Source: Microcaldota archaeon (GTDB lineage: Archaea > Micrarchaeota > Micrarchaeia > Norongarragalinales > UBA97). From it: DNA of 20,814 bases. The stretch covers positions 1 through 20,814 of the forward strand of contig JACRGG010000041.1 in NCBI GenBank assembly GCA_016217775.1. The letters are read 5' to 3'. Below the pieces are notes generated by a model. The model was given only the letters and a program-made list of their open reading frames with translations. It was not told the origin of the DNA and ran no database searches. Positions 6,450 to 13,387 of the stretch are shown here, in pieces (the stretch's first letter is position 1; each line of letters opens with the position of its first letter). A program made the translations under genes and the position numbers.

Positions 6450-6893
6450 ATGGTTTTGAAAAGAAGGCTGGTGATTCCCGCGGACCACTCGCTGGGGGCT
6501 GAACTGCGGCCGGTAAGGTGGATTGGCAATAATGTCGAGAAAAAGCACGTGGTTCTCGTAGCGTCAGGCTTCAACCAAGCCATTAACGCACGGATTTACT
6601 TTATCTTGGGGACTCACGTAAAAAGCGAGCAAAAAAGGGATGGAAAAAACAGGCCTGTTGAAAACCGCCACGAGTACCACAGCCTGGATGGCCTTGAGAA
6701 AGAGGAGAGGGAGAAAATATTCAGCCTCGCTAAAAACGCGCTGAAGCCAAAAGAGGAGAAAAAAAAAGGAGGCGATGAAGATGCCCGAAAGGTGTTTGTC
6801 CAGGGGGAAAAGGATTTTCTGAACGTGCTGAAAAACCCCAACAGCCCGCTTGCCGGCGCGAGGATTGAAGAAATAATTGAAGAAAAAAAATAG
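6450..6893 (+). CDS. Unrecognised charged protein, 147 aa
   Basis: I do not recognise the family. The first 55 residues look like a small folded domain with alternating strands (KRRLVIPADH, KKHVVLVASGF, ARIYFILGT). The rest is highly charged and probably helical or disordered, with EEKKKGGDED in the middle and a C-terminal helix ending EEIIEEKK. There is no signal peptide or membrane segment. An AT-rich box (AATATAAT) lies about 40 bp upstream of the ATG. Codon use resembles the neighbours, and it fills the gap between well-supported genes, so it is probably real. A nucleic-acid-binding role is possible from composition but cannot be supported further. Confidence 0.7.
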   Translation: MVLKRRLVIPADHSLGAELRPVRWIGNNVEKKHVVLVASGFNQAINARIYFILGTHVKSEQKRDGKNRPVENRHEYHSLDGLEKEEREKIFSLAKNALKPKEEKKKGGDEDARKVFVQGEKDFLNVLKNPNSPLAGARIEEIIEEKK

Positions 6894-6914
6894 TTTTGCT
6901 TGCGGAAACCAGTT

Positions 6915-7577
6915 TTAAAAGAATTTCGTCAAGTCGAATTGGTGGATTTTCAGGCGCTTCATCGTCTCCCAGCGGTGGCGCAGGTGCGGCTGGAGGATGG
7001 CGTCGTTGTGGTGCGTTTTCAAAAACGCGATTGTCTTCTCGTCCGAGGAATACCCCGAGCCAAAGTCTATGCCGAGCATTTTCTTCAGCTTCTCGATGTG
7101 AATCTCCCTAGTTTCCTTCGCGAGGATGCTCGCCGCGCCCACGACCGGGTAATTAAAGTCGGCCTTGTTCTCGCACACTAATTCAAAGGAAGGCGAGTAG
7201 TACTTGCGGATTCGCTTCTCGAACTTGCTTGGAACCGGGTCGGGGGAGTCGACGATTGCCTTCTCCACGTCGTTTCTTTCCGCGAGCTGCCTGATTGCAG
7301 CCGCGGCGATTTGCGCCTCTATTTCGTTTAGTGAAACTTTTTTCGCCATCAAGTCTGTTAGGCCCTCCGCGGAGAGCACCGAAATGACGTTGTCGTCGAG
7401 CTTCTCGAATTTTTTGAAGAGTTCGCGGCGCTTTATTGGCGAGAGGAGCTTGGAGTCCTTCGCGCCCATTTGCTTAAGCGCTTCTTGCTTGTCCGAGTCG
7501 ATTGAGTACGCGCATAGGACCAGCGGGCCCATCACGCACCCGCGGCCGGCTTCGTCAACCCCAATTACTTTAGGCAT
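6915..7577 (-). CDS. rnhB: Ribonuclease HII
   Basis: A 220-aa enzyme that cleaves the RNA strand of RNA-DNA hybrids and removes single ribonucleotides from DNA. The family motifs appear in order. GVDEAGRGCVMGPLV at the N-terminus holds the first catalytic Asp and Glu. AKDSKLLSP, AIVDSP (third acid) and ADFNYPVVGAASILAK (fourth acid) follow, then SGYSSDEKT and the C-terminal HRWETMKRL. The usual VSAAS string is VGAAS here, a minor change. The start is the ATG at 7575-7577 because the protein then begins MPKVIGVDEAG like its relatives. The frame stays open 45 codons further upstream, but that part is low-complexity and overlaps the divergent small ORF. An AT-rich stretch at about 7596-7612 could give a nearly leaderless transcript. 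Confidence 0.95.
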   Translation of the reverse strand: MPKVIGVDEAGRGCVMGPLVLCAYSIDSDKQEALKQMGAKDSKLLSPIKRRELFKKFEKLDDNVISVLSAEGLTDLMAKKVSLNEIEAQIAAAAIRQLAERNDVEKAIVDSPDPVPSKFEKRIRKYYSPSFELVCENKADFNYPVVGAASILAKETREIHIEKLKKMLGIDFGSGYSSDEKTIAFLKTHHNDAILQPHLRHRWETMKRLKIHQFDLTKFF

Positions 7578-7625
7578 ATATATGGGTTTTAGCTTAAGTA
7601 AATTAATTAAAGGCAGTGTGGGCGT

Positions 7626-7775
7626 ATGGAATTGGTTTTGCTTGAGTTCGGGCTGGGGTTGAGCGAGGCGCTTTGGCTCATCGTGTTTATTGCCGCGCTT
7701 GTTTACTGGCACATTGTTGCGGGGGATTCCAACTACGAGCTGAAGGACTGGTGGCCGCCGAAAAACGAGATTTAA
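7626..7775 (+). CDS. Small single-pass membrane protein, 49 aa (candidate)
   Basis: ATG to TAA, 49 residues. There is one clear membrane helix, about residues 12-31 (SEALWLIVFIAALVYWHIVA), then a short hydrophilic tail NYELKDWWPPKNEI. The first in-frame ATG follows a stop, so the start is unambiguous. Third codon positions are G/C-biased like neighbouring genes, and the tail is polar as expected behind a helix, so coding is plausible. It is divergent from RNase HII with 48 bp between the starts. There is no clear ribosome binding site. I do not recognise a family; chance ORF remains possible. Confidence 0.5.
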   Translation: MELVLLEFGLGLSEALWLIVFIAALVYWHIVAGDSNYELKDWWPPKNEI

Positions 7776-7864
7776 TCCCGAAGTTGCTTGCGGGAAAAAA
7801 AATTAGAGTGGGGCCACAGGGAGTTTCTGCAAGCGCTTCTTTTCGTTTCTTTTTCTAGAGCAGG

Positions 7865-7889
7865 TCTTTTTCTTTATCAAAGAAAAAGA
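7865..7889. repeat. 11-bp perfect inverted repeat (pyrimidine/purine hairpin)
   Basis: TCTTTTTCTTT at 7865-7875 pairs perfectly with AAAGAAAAAGA at 7879-7889 across a 3-nt loop. Nearly the same core (CTTTTTCTT, 3-nt loop, AAGAAAAAG) occurs at 16001-16021 in another intergenic region. In both places it is followed shortly by ATTCGAAC or ATTCAAAC. Confidence 0.75.
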
Positions 7890-8023
7890 AGTGCGTGCAT
7901 TCGAACCCTGATCCTCTCGTTACCCAAAGGCATTATTTTTCCCGTTCTCGTCATTAATCCGAGCTCCATCGCATCTAGTCATTGAAAAAATCGCTTGAAC
8001 GCGTTTTTTTCTCATACTTGGAC

Positions 8024-8052
8024 AAAAACCCGCGTTTTGCGGCAGGGTTTTT
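8024..8052. repeat. Terminator-like inverted repeat
   Basis: AAAAACCC at 8024-8031 pairs with GGGTTTTT at 8045-8052; the loop can form an inner CCGC/GCGG helix instead. On the plus strand it ends in five T, so it could stop read-through from the left before the surface gene. The sequence is symmetrical enough to act in both directions. Confidence 0.55.
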
Positions 8053-8076
8053 ACTGGAGCGAGATATACTGCCAGG

Positions 8077-8104
8077 TTATACTATAGCCCCAACTCTAGT
8101 ATTA
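8077..8104. repeat. Imperfect inverted repeat upstream of the surface-gene promoter
   Basis: TTATACTA (8077-8084) and TAGTATTA (8097-8104) are complementary at 7 of 8 positions, with CCA and TGG further out also matching. It lies 40-70 bp before the TATA box of the giant surface gene, where an archaeal regulator could bind. The role is a guess. Confidence 0.35.
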
Positions 8105-8144
8105 GTGGAAGGGGGGGTTTTTAAGGAATTAGGAGACAAAAAGC

Positions 8145-8188
8145 CTTTATATACTTGTAACTTTACAGTAGTAACACCAGGTGGTTTT
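8145..8188 (+). promoter_or_regulatory. Promoter and ribosome binding site of the giant surface gene
   Basis: CTTTATATAC at 8145-8154 is the best TATA box in the window and predicts a start site near 8175. GGTGG at 8180-8184 is a good anti-16S match 4 nt before the GTG at 8189. The protein from that GTG begins with a textbook signal peptide, so all three signals agree on the start. Confidence 0.75.
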
Positions 8189-9064
8189 GTGTTTAGGCGA
8201 GTTCTACTCATAGCGGCAGTAACGCTTCTTTTCGTGCCATTCGTAAATGCGGCGGCTTATTCAACGAGTGAAAAACCCGGCGATTTTTGCAACCCGGCGA
8301 CGGCGGTTTTCAACAGCGCCAGCGGAGAATGCAATTATAGGAACAACAATATTTTTTCTGGAATTAAGGCCGGCAAAGAGTGCTACGCCCTGGTGGACAA
8401 AAGTTTTTCCTGCACCGACGCGGCTTACGGAAAATACAAGAACGGCTACGCCAATGACGGCACGTACTATGAATTCGGGTCTTTCACAGTAACGGGCGCC
8501 GGGTGGGACGACAAAGCCAAATCCTGCAGTTACACTACCACCGGCTGCAGCGCAAGCTATGTTCCAAAAGCGCAGGTTTCGCCTTCAATAAAAGCATCCA
8601 GTTCGCAAAATTATTTCCCCGCGCCGGAGCAAACTCAAGGCAATTATGATTACGGGTGCTCGCTGTGGGCGACTCCAAGCGTTGTTTTGGCTGGTCAAAG
8701 CGTTTTTGTTTACATCCAGCGCTACACGAACACCGCAAAAAACAGTTTTTCAATCGGCGGGACGGTGGACTGCGGGAACGGAAGGCTCCAGTTGGCGACC
8801 TGCAACGGCGCGGCTTGCTACTCGGTATGCAAGTACAATTACGACGGGGACTACGCCATCAACGGATTCGTCAAGGGAAGCTTCTGCTCGCCAGCTTTTG
8901 TTTCAGTGACAAGCGATTACTCGAATGGCGGTTACGGGAATTACCCTGTTCAGCCGATTTCAACCCCGAAACCCGATTTTACCAAGCCCGCAGTTAGCTT
9001 GTCGAAAACCCCGAGTGGAAAAGTTTACCAAGACTCGCCGATTACCTTAAAGGCGGCCGCGTAA
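8189..9064 (+). CDS. Giant surface protein, N-terminal part ending at an in-frame TAA
   Basis: 291 residues from a GTG start. Residues 1-21 form a signal peptide (FRRVLLIAAVTLLFVPFVNA, cleavage likely after the Ala pair). The mature part is Cys-rich. Near residues 175-260 is a beta-rich domain with DCGNG, TCNGAACYSVCKY and further Cys; a related one (DCGDG...CTSNSCPTTCSY) occurs in the downstream part at about 10740-10990. From residue 266 the first Ig-like repeat begins (KPAVSLSKTPSGKVY...) but stops after ITLKAAA at a TAA. The same frame then continues without a shift through 9065-13273 and completes the repeat. So this is the front of one long gene broken by a single nonsense codon, a sequencing error, or read-through. 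If the stop is real, the product is a short secreted fragment with no anchor. Confidence 0.85.
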   Translation: MFRRVLLIAAVTLLFVPFVNAAAYSTSEKPGDFCNPATAVFNSASGECNYRNNNIFSGIKAGKECYALVDKSFSCTDAAYGKYKNGYANDGTYYEFGSFTVTGAGWDDKAKSCSYTTTGCSASYVPKAQVSPSIKASSSQNYFPAPEQTQGNYDYGCSLWATPSVVLAGQSVFVYIQRYTNTAKNSFSIGGTVDCGNGRLQLATCNGAACYSVCKYNYDGDYAINGFVKGSFCSPAFVSVTSDYSNGGYGNYPVQPISTPKPDFTKPAVSLSKTPSGKVYQDSPITLKAAA

Positions 9065-10440
9065 GACTCAAGCGGGATTTCCTCAATTGAAATCAGCTAC
9101 AAGACAAGCGACGGGGAGAGAAACTCGAATGTTTGCTCCGGAACTTCGTGCAGCATTTCGTTAGGCCCGCTTAAAGAGGGAACTAGCGTCGCGTACTCTG
9201 CAACCGCGGTTGACGCTTCTGAAAACAACAACCGGGCGGAGAGCGGGACGAGCTCTTTCTCTATTGAATTAAACCCGAATTCGCTTGGGAACATCCGGAT
9301 GCTGGTAACAGACTGCGATTCGTCCAATCCCATTGCCGGCGCGGTTGTAACAATAGACCAAGTCAGCTTTAACGCTAACTCAAACGGCTACGCGCTGTTC
9401 GCGGGATTGCTGCAAGGATACACTAACGCTTACGCGCAGGCGCAAGGCTACATTAGCGGCGAAACAGAGGTTTTCGTGACCGGCGCGAGCACCGTCGTCC
9501 AGCCGATTTGCCTGGAGAAGAAAAACAAGCCTGTCGACAACCCGCCTTCAATTGAAGTCTTCAGGACTCCAAGCGGGGAAGTGAAGAATTCCGATAAGAT
9601 TGTTTTGCAGGCCACTAGCTCGGACGATTCAAGCGTGAAATTCACGGGCATTTACTACGCGATAGGCGCAAACCCGTTTGTTAAAAGCTCTTGCGTTGGA
9701 AGCTACTGCAAAACAAGCATTGGCCCGCTTAATTCCGACACGATAGTCACGTATTACGCGGACGCGAAGGATGATTCCGGAAAAACAACTCAAAGCGCGT
9801 TCGAGAGCTTTCAGGTAAGCAAGCCGGCTTCAACGCCTACTCCGTACGATTCGATTGCGCCGCAAGTCGAGGCGGTGCGAAGCCCCTCAAACGCGGTTAC
9901 GGAAAAAGACGATATTTTGCTCGCCGCGCTTTCATTTGACGAGAGCGGAATCAAGTCAACGCGAATCAGCTACAGGATAGGCGGGGCGGCCACGCAGGCA
10001 AGAAGCTGTTCGGCAAACAGGTGCGAAGTGAACTTGGGAAAACTGCCTGTTGGAACGACAGTCAAGTACTTTGGCTCCGCGGTTGATTCAAGCGCGCAGG
10101 AGAATTATAAGGAAACAAGCGCGGAAAGTTTTGTCGTGCAAAACAGCTTCACCGACTCCAAACCTCCTCAAGTCAGCATACAGAGGATTCCAGCCGGGGA
10201 CGTTGCGGCAGGAAAGGCAATTCAGGTTATTGCGAGCGCAACTGACGAGAGCCGGGTAAAGAGCACTACGATTAAATACTCTTTGGGGGGGACTGGCGAG
10301 GAGTACTTCACTTGCAGCACTAACTACTGCCTGAAATCAATCGGGCCGTTCCTTAAGGGCGACGTGGTCACGTACTACGCGAGCGCGGTTGACGAGGCTT
10401 CAAACGAAGGAGTGTCCGCAATCGGCTCGTTCACGGTTGG
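8984..10440 (+). repeat. Four tandem Ig-like domains with CX4C loops (protein level)
   Basis: Copies begin near 8984, 9542, 9853 and 10162. Each has a PxxxxxRxPxGxV-like opening, a D(D/E/S)S turn followed by I/V-K-S/F-T, then ISYKxG or similar. A Cys pair spaced by four residues follows (CSGTSC, CVGSYC, CSANRC, CSTNYC), then SIGPL and a V-x-Y-x-A-x-A-x-D strand. A carboxypeptidase-regulatory-like domain separates copies 1 and 2. The DNA itself is well diverged, so the copies are old duplications. Confidence 0.8.
9062..9064 (+). other. In-frame TAA interrupting the giant surface gene
   Basis: The codon falls inside the first of four homologous Ig-like repeats. In the other three copies the aligned residue is S, F or T, immediately before a conserved Asp-rich turn (DDSS, DESG, DESR; here DSSG). 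No insertion or deletion is needed to join the halves. TAA is the commonest stop elsewhere in the window, so codon reassignment is unlikely. Confidence 0.9.
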
Positions 10441-13273
10441 CGCCGCATCTTCAGGCTCAAGAGATGGAACAAGCCCGTTCCCGACAGGCAGTGCGACTGT
10501 TTACGTAAACGACTGCGGCACGCAGGCTCCGATAGGGGGCGCTAGGGTAATCGTCGGAAACAATGCTGGTGAAACCGATTCTAGCGGAAAGGCGGTTTTG
10601 CCAAGCGTAAACGCCGGCACGGTTTTGCTTAACGTAAGCAAGAGCGGGTACGCGCAAAAACTCGATTCTTTTTCTGTATTCAACGGGCAGAACAGCGTGA
10701 AGACAATCTGCTTGGACAAAAGCGGAATCAACCTGGCTTCCCCAAGCTGTAAAATCACTTTGGCCCAAACCAACCCGGTAGTCGGAGAGTCGGTTGCCGC
10801 GTCGGTCAGCTTCTCGGATTTTGAGCAAGCCCCGGCAAGCGCGTCGGTTGACTGCGGGGACGGCAGCGTAAAGCAAGTCTTGTGCACTAGCAACTCGTGC
10901 CCCACAACGTGCTCTTACCCCGGACAGGGAACTTACTTGGCCAAGGCAAGCATCGGGCAAACAGCCTGCGAGCAGGCGAGTGTTACTGCGGAAAGAGAGC
11001 CGGCAGTATTGCTGGTTAAAGTCCGCGACGTAAATTCCCAGCCAATCGAAGGCGCGTTCGTCGACTTGGAGGGCTTTAACACCCTGCGCACGAACAACGC
11101 CGGGGAAGCCGCGTATTCATTGAGCGCGGGGGAATACTCGTACTCGATTTCAAAAGACTCTTTTGATTCAATCAGCGCCGCCGCTACGGTAATCGGCGGG
11201 CAGGCTAACGCGGTTACCAAGACATTGTACAAAAGCTCGTGCGCGTTCGCCGCGGAAATCGCCGCAACCACTTCGTGCAACGCAAACCCGTTCATCGCCC
11301 AAGTGAGGGTTAGGAACAACGACGCTGCGGCGCAAGAGTACGGCATTTCATTCTCCAACGCGAACGGAGTAGACAAGCTCGCGTTAAACCCGGGCGAGGA
11401 AAAACTGTTTCCGTTAACAAGCATTTTGCCAAGCGACTCTGCGGGAAGCATCTTAAGCTCGGTAAGCATTTCGGACACGCGCGGGTGCACGGTGAACTTG
11501 GAGCTCCCGTTGTGCTCGCAGTCGGGAATTCGGTTAAGCGCGCCGGCTACGGTGAAAACCACGGGCGGAAAGCGCGAGTGCACCCAAGTCCTGGTTGAGA
11601 ACAAGGGAAGCGTCGACACGGTTGTCTCAATGGCTTCAAGCCCGCAGGACTGGAGCGCTGGCTTTGACGCCAACGAGTTTGTCTTGCGCGGGCAGGAAAG
11701 CAGGTTCGTGGCGTTTTGCGCGAGCACGCAAAGCGGGTACAGCGGCGAGAAGACGTTCATCGTAAGCGCGTACAGCAACTTGAACTCGGACGCCACTTCA
11801 GTCGGGTTCGACGTGCTGGGGCAAAACGATTTCAGCGCGACTAACGCGTCAACTTGTACCCTGGCCTACCCAAACAGCCAGTTCGTGAAGCAAATCGACT
11901 TGTCGAACAACTACGGGGAATCAGGGGATTATTATTTGGCTGCAACAAGCTCGAGCGATTACTTGAGCGCGCAGTTCGCGCAGGAAAAAGTGTACAACTT
12001 CGCGAAGTACTCGACGCGGCCCGTTTACCTAAACGTGGGCACGAAAGACCTGCCAAGTGGCTCGATTGCGGTCACGGTCGAATTGTTCGAGAAGGACTCT
12101 GGCTCAAGAGTGTACAGCAAGGACTACTGCTTCACCAGCGAGGCCAGGGTTAACTCGAACATTTTCTTCGAGAAAAACAATTTGGTTCTAGCGCGCGCAA
12201 CGCAGAGGAACACCCCGCTGGTCATCGAGAATAACGGAAACCAGGACTTGGTTTACGTCATCGAGCCGGCCTCTTCGCTGGTCACTTTAGACAACTACAA
12301 CATTACCGTGCCCAAAAACTACCGCAAAGTCGTCACAGCGTTCATCAAGACAAAGGACTCGGACGAATTGGGCTTGCGGAAAATCCCGGTGAAGGTTTAT
12401 TACGTAGACCAAAGCGGGAACAAGCAGTTGAACGCGCAGCTGGAGCTTAACTTTGAGATAGTCAGCGAGAGCCAATCGGTAGCGCCGCTGGTTGCGGGCG
12501 AGGGGCTGTCAATAGCCAAAGTAGAAAGCAGGCTGCTGCCCGCAGACGGGCAAGTCTCCCTGGCCGTAACTTTAGGCAACGAGAATTACTTCGAGGCGAG
12601 CTCAATCAACTTGTACGCAACTAACCTGCCTAGCGGGGTGAAGGCGAGGCAAAAGCCGCCGTTTTCGATAAAGGCTTACGAGAACAAAGCCGAGTACGTC
12701 AGCCTGGAGGCAGTCAACGCCGTGCCGGGAACTTACGAGATTAAGGTAGTCGCGCAGTACGGGACGGCCACGGCCTCGAAATTCGTTTCGATAAAAATCG
12801 GGGACAAGAACAAAACCGTTGCAATACGATTAAGCGAGCCGATAGTCAAGTCAATTGCGGAAAACGGCTTGGTGAAAGCCAATGTTTCAATAAACGTTTC
12901 AAGCAACGAGCTTTCCCAAACCGGGTTTAACTACGCGATTGTGGACTTGGAGAACTGGACGATAACCGCCACTCCCCCCTACTCTATTTTGGACCCGAAG
13001 GAAACGCAGGCGGTCGTCTTCTCGCTTGAAAAGCAAAACGCGGAGAACCGCGATTACAATGCGACTTTGCAAATCACCACCAACGACGGGAGGGTGACGC
13101 TAAGCCCCATTACGATTCCGGTAAAGTCAAGCGGGCTTTTCACTGGTTTCTTCTCCATCTCCGCGCAGGACAGCGCATTGTCAATATTGATTCTCGCCGC
13201 ATTATTGCTTGCAGGCGGGGTTTACTACCAAGCGAGGCAAAACGCCTCGAGGGCAAGGCAAATCGGCGGCTAA
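9299..13273 (+). CDS. Giant surface protein, downstream part with C-terminal membrane anchor
   Basis: The first ATG after the in-frame TAA gives 1,324 residues; the open frame actually begins at 9065. In order: a carboxypeptidase-regulatory-like beta domain (LVTDCDSSNPIAGAVV..., from 9299), three Ig-like repeats (to about 10440), and a second regulatory-like domain (from about 10495). A Cys-rich PKD-like domain with DCGDG (about 10740-10990) and a third regulatory-like domain (from about 11000) follow. A series of beta-sandwich modules continues to about 13120. The end is GLFTGFFS, one membrane helix (LSILILAALLLAGGVYY) and a short basic tail. Several N-X-S/T sequons are present. This is the make-up of an S-layer-associated or adhesion protein. 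There is no binding site or signal peptide at 9299, so it is unlikely to be made separately; it is the rest of the gene starting at 8189. Confidence 0.85.
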   Translation: MLVTDCDSSNPIAGAVVTIDQVSFNANSNGYALFAGLLQGYTNAYAQAQGYISGETEVFVTGASTVVQPICLEKKNKPVDNPPSIEVFRTPSGEVKNSDKIVLQATSSDDSSVKFTGIYYAIGANPFVKSSCVGSYCKTSIGPLNSDTIVTYYADAKDDSGKTTQSAFESFQVSKPASTPTPYDSIAPQVEAVRSPSNAVTEKDDILLAALSFDESGIKSTRISYRIGGAATQARSCSANRCEVNLGKLPVGTTVKYFGSAVDSSAQENYKETSAESFVVQNSFTDSKPPQVSIQRIPAGDVAAGKAIQVIASATDESRVKSTTIKYSLGGTGEEYFTCSTNYCLKSIGPFLKGDVVTYYASAVDEASNEGVSAIGSFTVGAASSGSRDGTSPFPTGSATVYVNDCGTQAPIGGARVIVGNNAGETDSSGKAVLPSVNAGTVLLNVSKSGYAQKLDSFSVFNGQNSVKTICLDKSGINLASPSCKITLAQTNPVVGESVAASVSFSDFEQAPASASVDCGDGSVKQVLCTSNSCPTTCSYPGQGTYLAKASIGQTACEQASVTAEREPAVLLVKVRDVNSQPIEGAFVDLEGFNTLRTNNAGEAAYSLSAGEYSYSISKDSFDSISAAATVIGGQANAVTKTLYKSSCAFAAEIAATTSCNANPFIAQVRVRNNDAAAQEYGISFSNANGVDKLALNPGEEKLFPLTSILPSDSAGSILSSVSISDTRGCTVNLELPLCSQSGIRLSAPATVKTTGGKRECTQVLVENKGSVDTVVSMASSPQDWSAGFDANEFVLRGQESRFVAFCASTQSGYSGEKTFIVSAYSNLNSDATSVGFDVLGQNDFSATNASTCTLAYPNSQFVKQIDLSNNYGESGDYYLAATSSSDYLSAQFAQEKVYNFAKYSTRPVYLNVGTKDLPSGSIAVTVELFEKDSGSRVYSKDYCFTSEARVNSNIFFEKNNLVLARATQRNTPLVIENNGNQDLVYVIEPASSLVTLDNYNITVPKNYRKVVTAFIKTKDSDELGLRKIPVKVYYVDQSGNKQLNAQLELNFEIVSESQSVAPLVAGEGLSIAKVESRLLPADGQVSLAVTLGNENYFEASSINLYATNLPSGVKARQKPPFSIKAYENKAEYVSLEAVNAVPGTYEIKVVAQYGTATASKFVSIKIGDKNKTVAIRLSEPIVKSIAENGLVKANVSINVSSNELSQTGFNYAIVDLENWTITATPPYSILDPKETQAVVFSLEKQNAENRDYNATLQITTNDGRVTLSPITIPVKSSGLFTGFFSISAQDSALSILILAALLLAGGVYYQARQNASRARQIGG

Positions 13274-13308
13274 AACAACCGCCACGGGGGTTACGCGCGC
13301 GTCCCCCC
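13265..13308 (+). terminator. Two GC-rich hairpins after the giant surface gene
   Basis: GGCGG (13265-13269) pairs with CCGCC (13279-13283) around the stop codon. GGGGG (13286-13290) pairs with CCCCC (13303-13307) around an inner ACGC/GCGT helix. No T-run follows, so this is not a classical terminator. It could protect the 3' end of the message or slow polymerase before the next promoter. Confidence 0.45.
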
Positions 13309-13350
13309 ACCCGAGCATAAGCACGCAAAACCATAAGCGGCAAACAAACG

Positions 13351-13387
13351 CATATAATAAAATTGCAATCAAAAGAACCGGAATTGA
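13351..13387 (+). promoter_or_regulatory. TATA-like box of the second surface gene
   Basis: CATATAATAAAA at 13351-13362 is centred about 32 bp before the ATG at 13388, predicting a start site near 13380 and an almost leaderless message. No ribosome binding site is visible, which agrees. The second and third surface genes therefore have their own transcript. Confidence 0.55.

Larger units (their letters stand above)
7776..8144. other. Noncoding stretch upstream of the surface locus
   Basis: About 370 bp with no convincing gene. Open frames here start with TTG, lack protein-like composition and do not resemble anything. The stretch holds three inverted repeats listed separately, plus TTCGAACCC at about 7900, which resembles a tRNA T-loop. 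Its flanks do not form the T-stem and I could not fold a tRNA on either strand. The frame of the downstream giant gene is open back to 7982, but the promoter and binding site at 8145-8188 argue that translation starts at 8189. Confidence 0.6.

Noticed and set aside
6359..6583. Minus-strand open frame of 74 codons opposite the 147-aa gene
   Set aside because: No family features, irregular composition, and it overlaps the promoter and start of the better-supported plus-strand gene.
7578..7712. 45-residue N-terminal extension of RNase HII
   Set aside because: RNase HII proteins begin just before GVDEAGRG. The extension is low-complexity (Gln/Pro/Leu) and overlaps the divergent small ORF and the promoter region.
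7891..7990. Possible tRNA (TTCGAA T-loop-like string on either strand)
   Set aside because: The five bases on either side of the loop do not pair, and no acceptor, D or anticodon arm could be placed. Treated as noncoding sequence.
7982..8188. Upstream extension of the giant surface protein from a TTG at 7982
   Set aside because: It would bury the signal peptide about 70 residues inside the protein and ignore the TATA box and GGTGG site placed exactly for the GTG at 8189.
10933..11796. Long antisense open frame within the surface gene (287 codons)
   Set aside because: It mirrors the codon bias of the sense gene, has no protein-like domain or start signal, and the plus-strand protein has clear repeats and domains. 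The same applies to 13537-14418 on the minus strand.
8189..13273. Stop-codon reassignment to explain the in-frame TAA
   Set aside because: TAA ends most other genes in the window (for example DHH, tfb, S8e, rnhB, infB), so it is an ordinary stop here.
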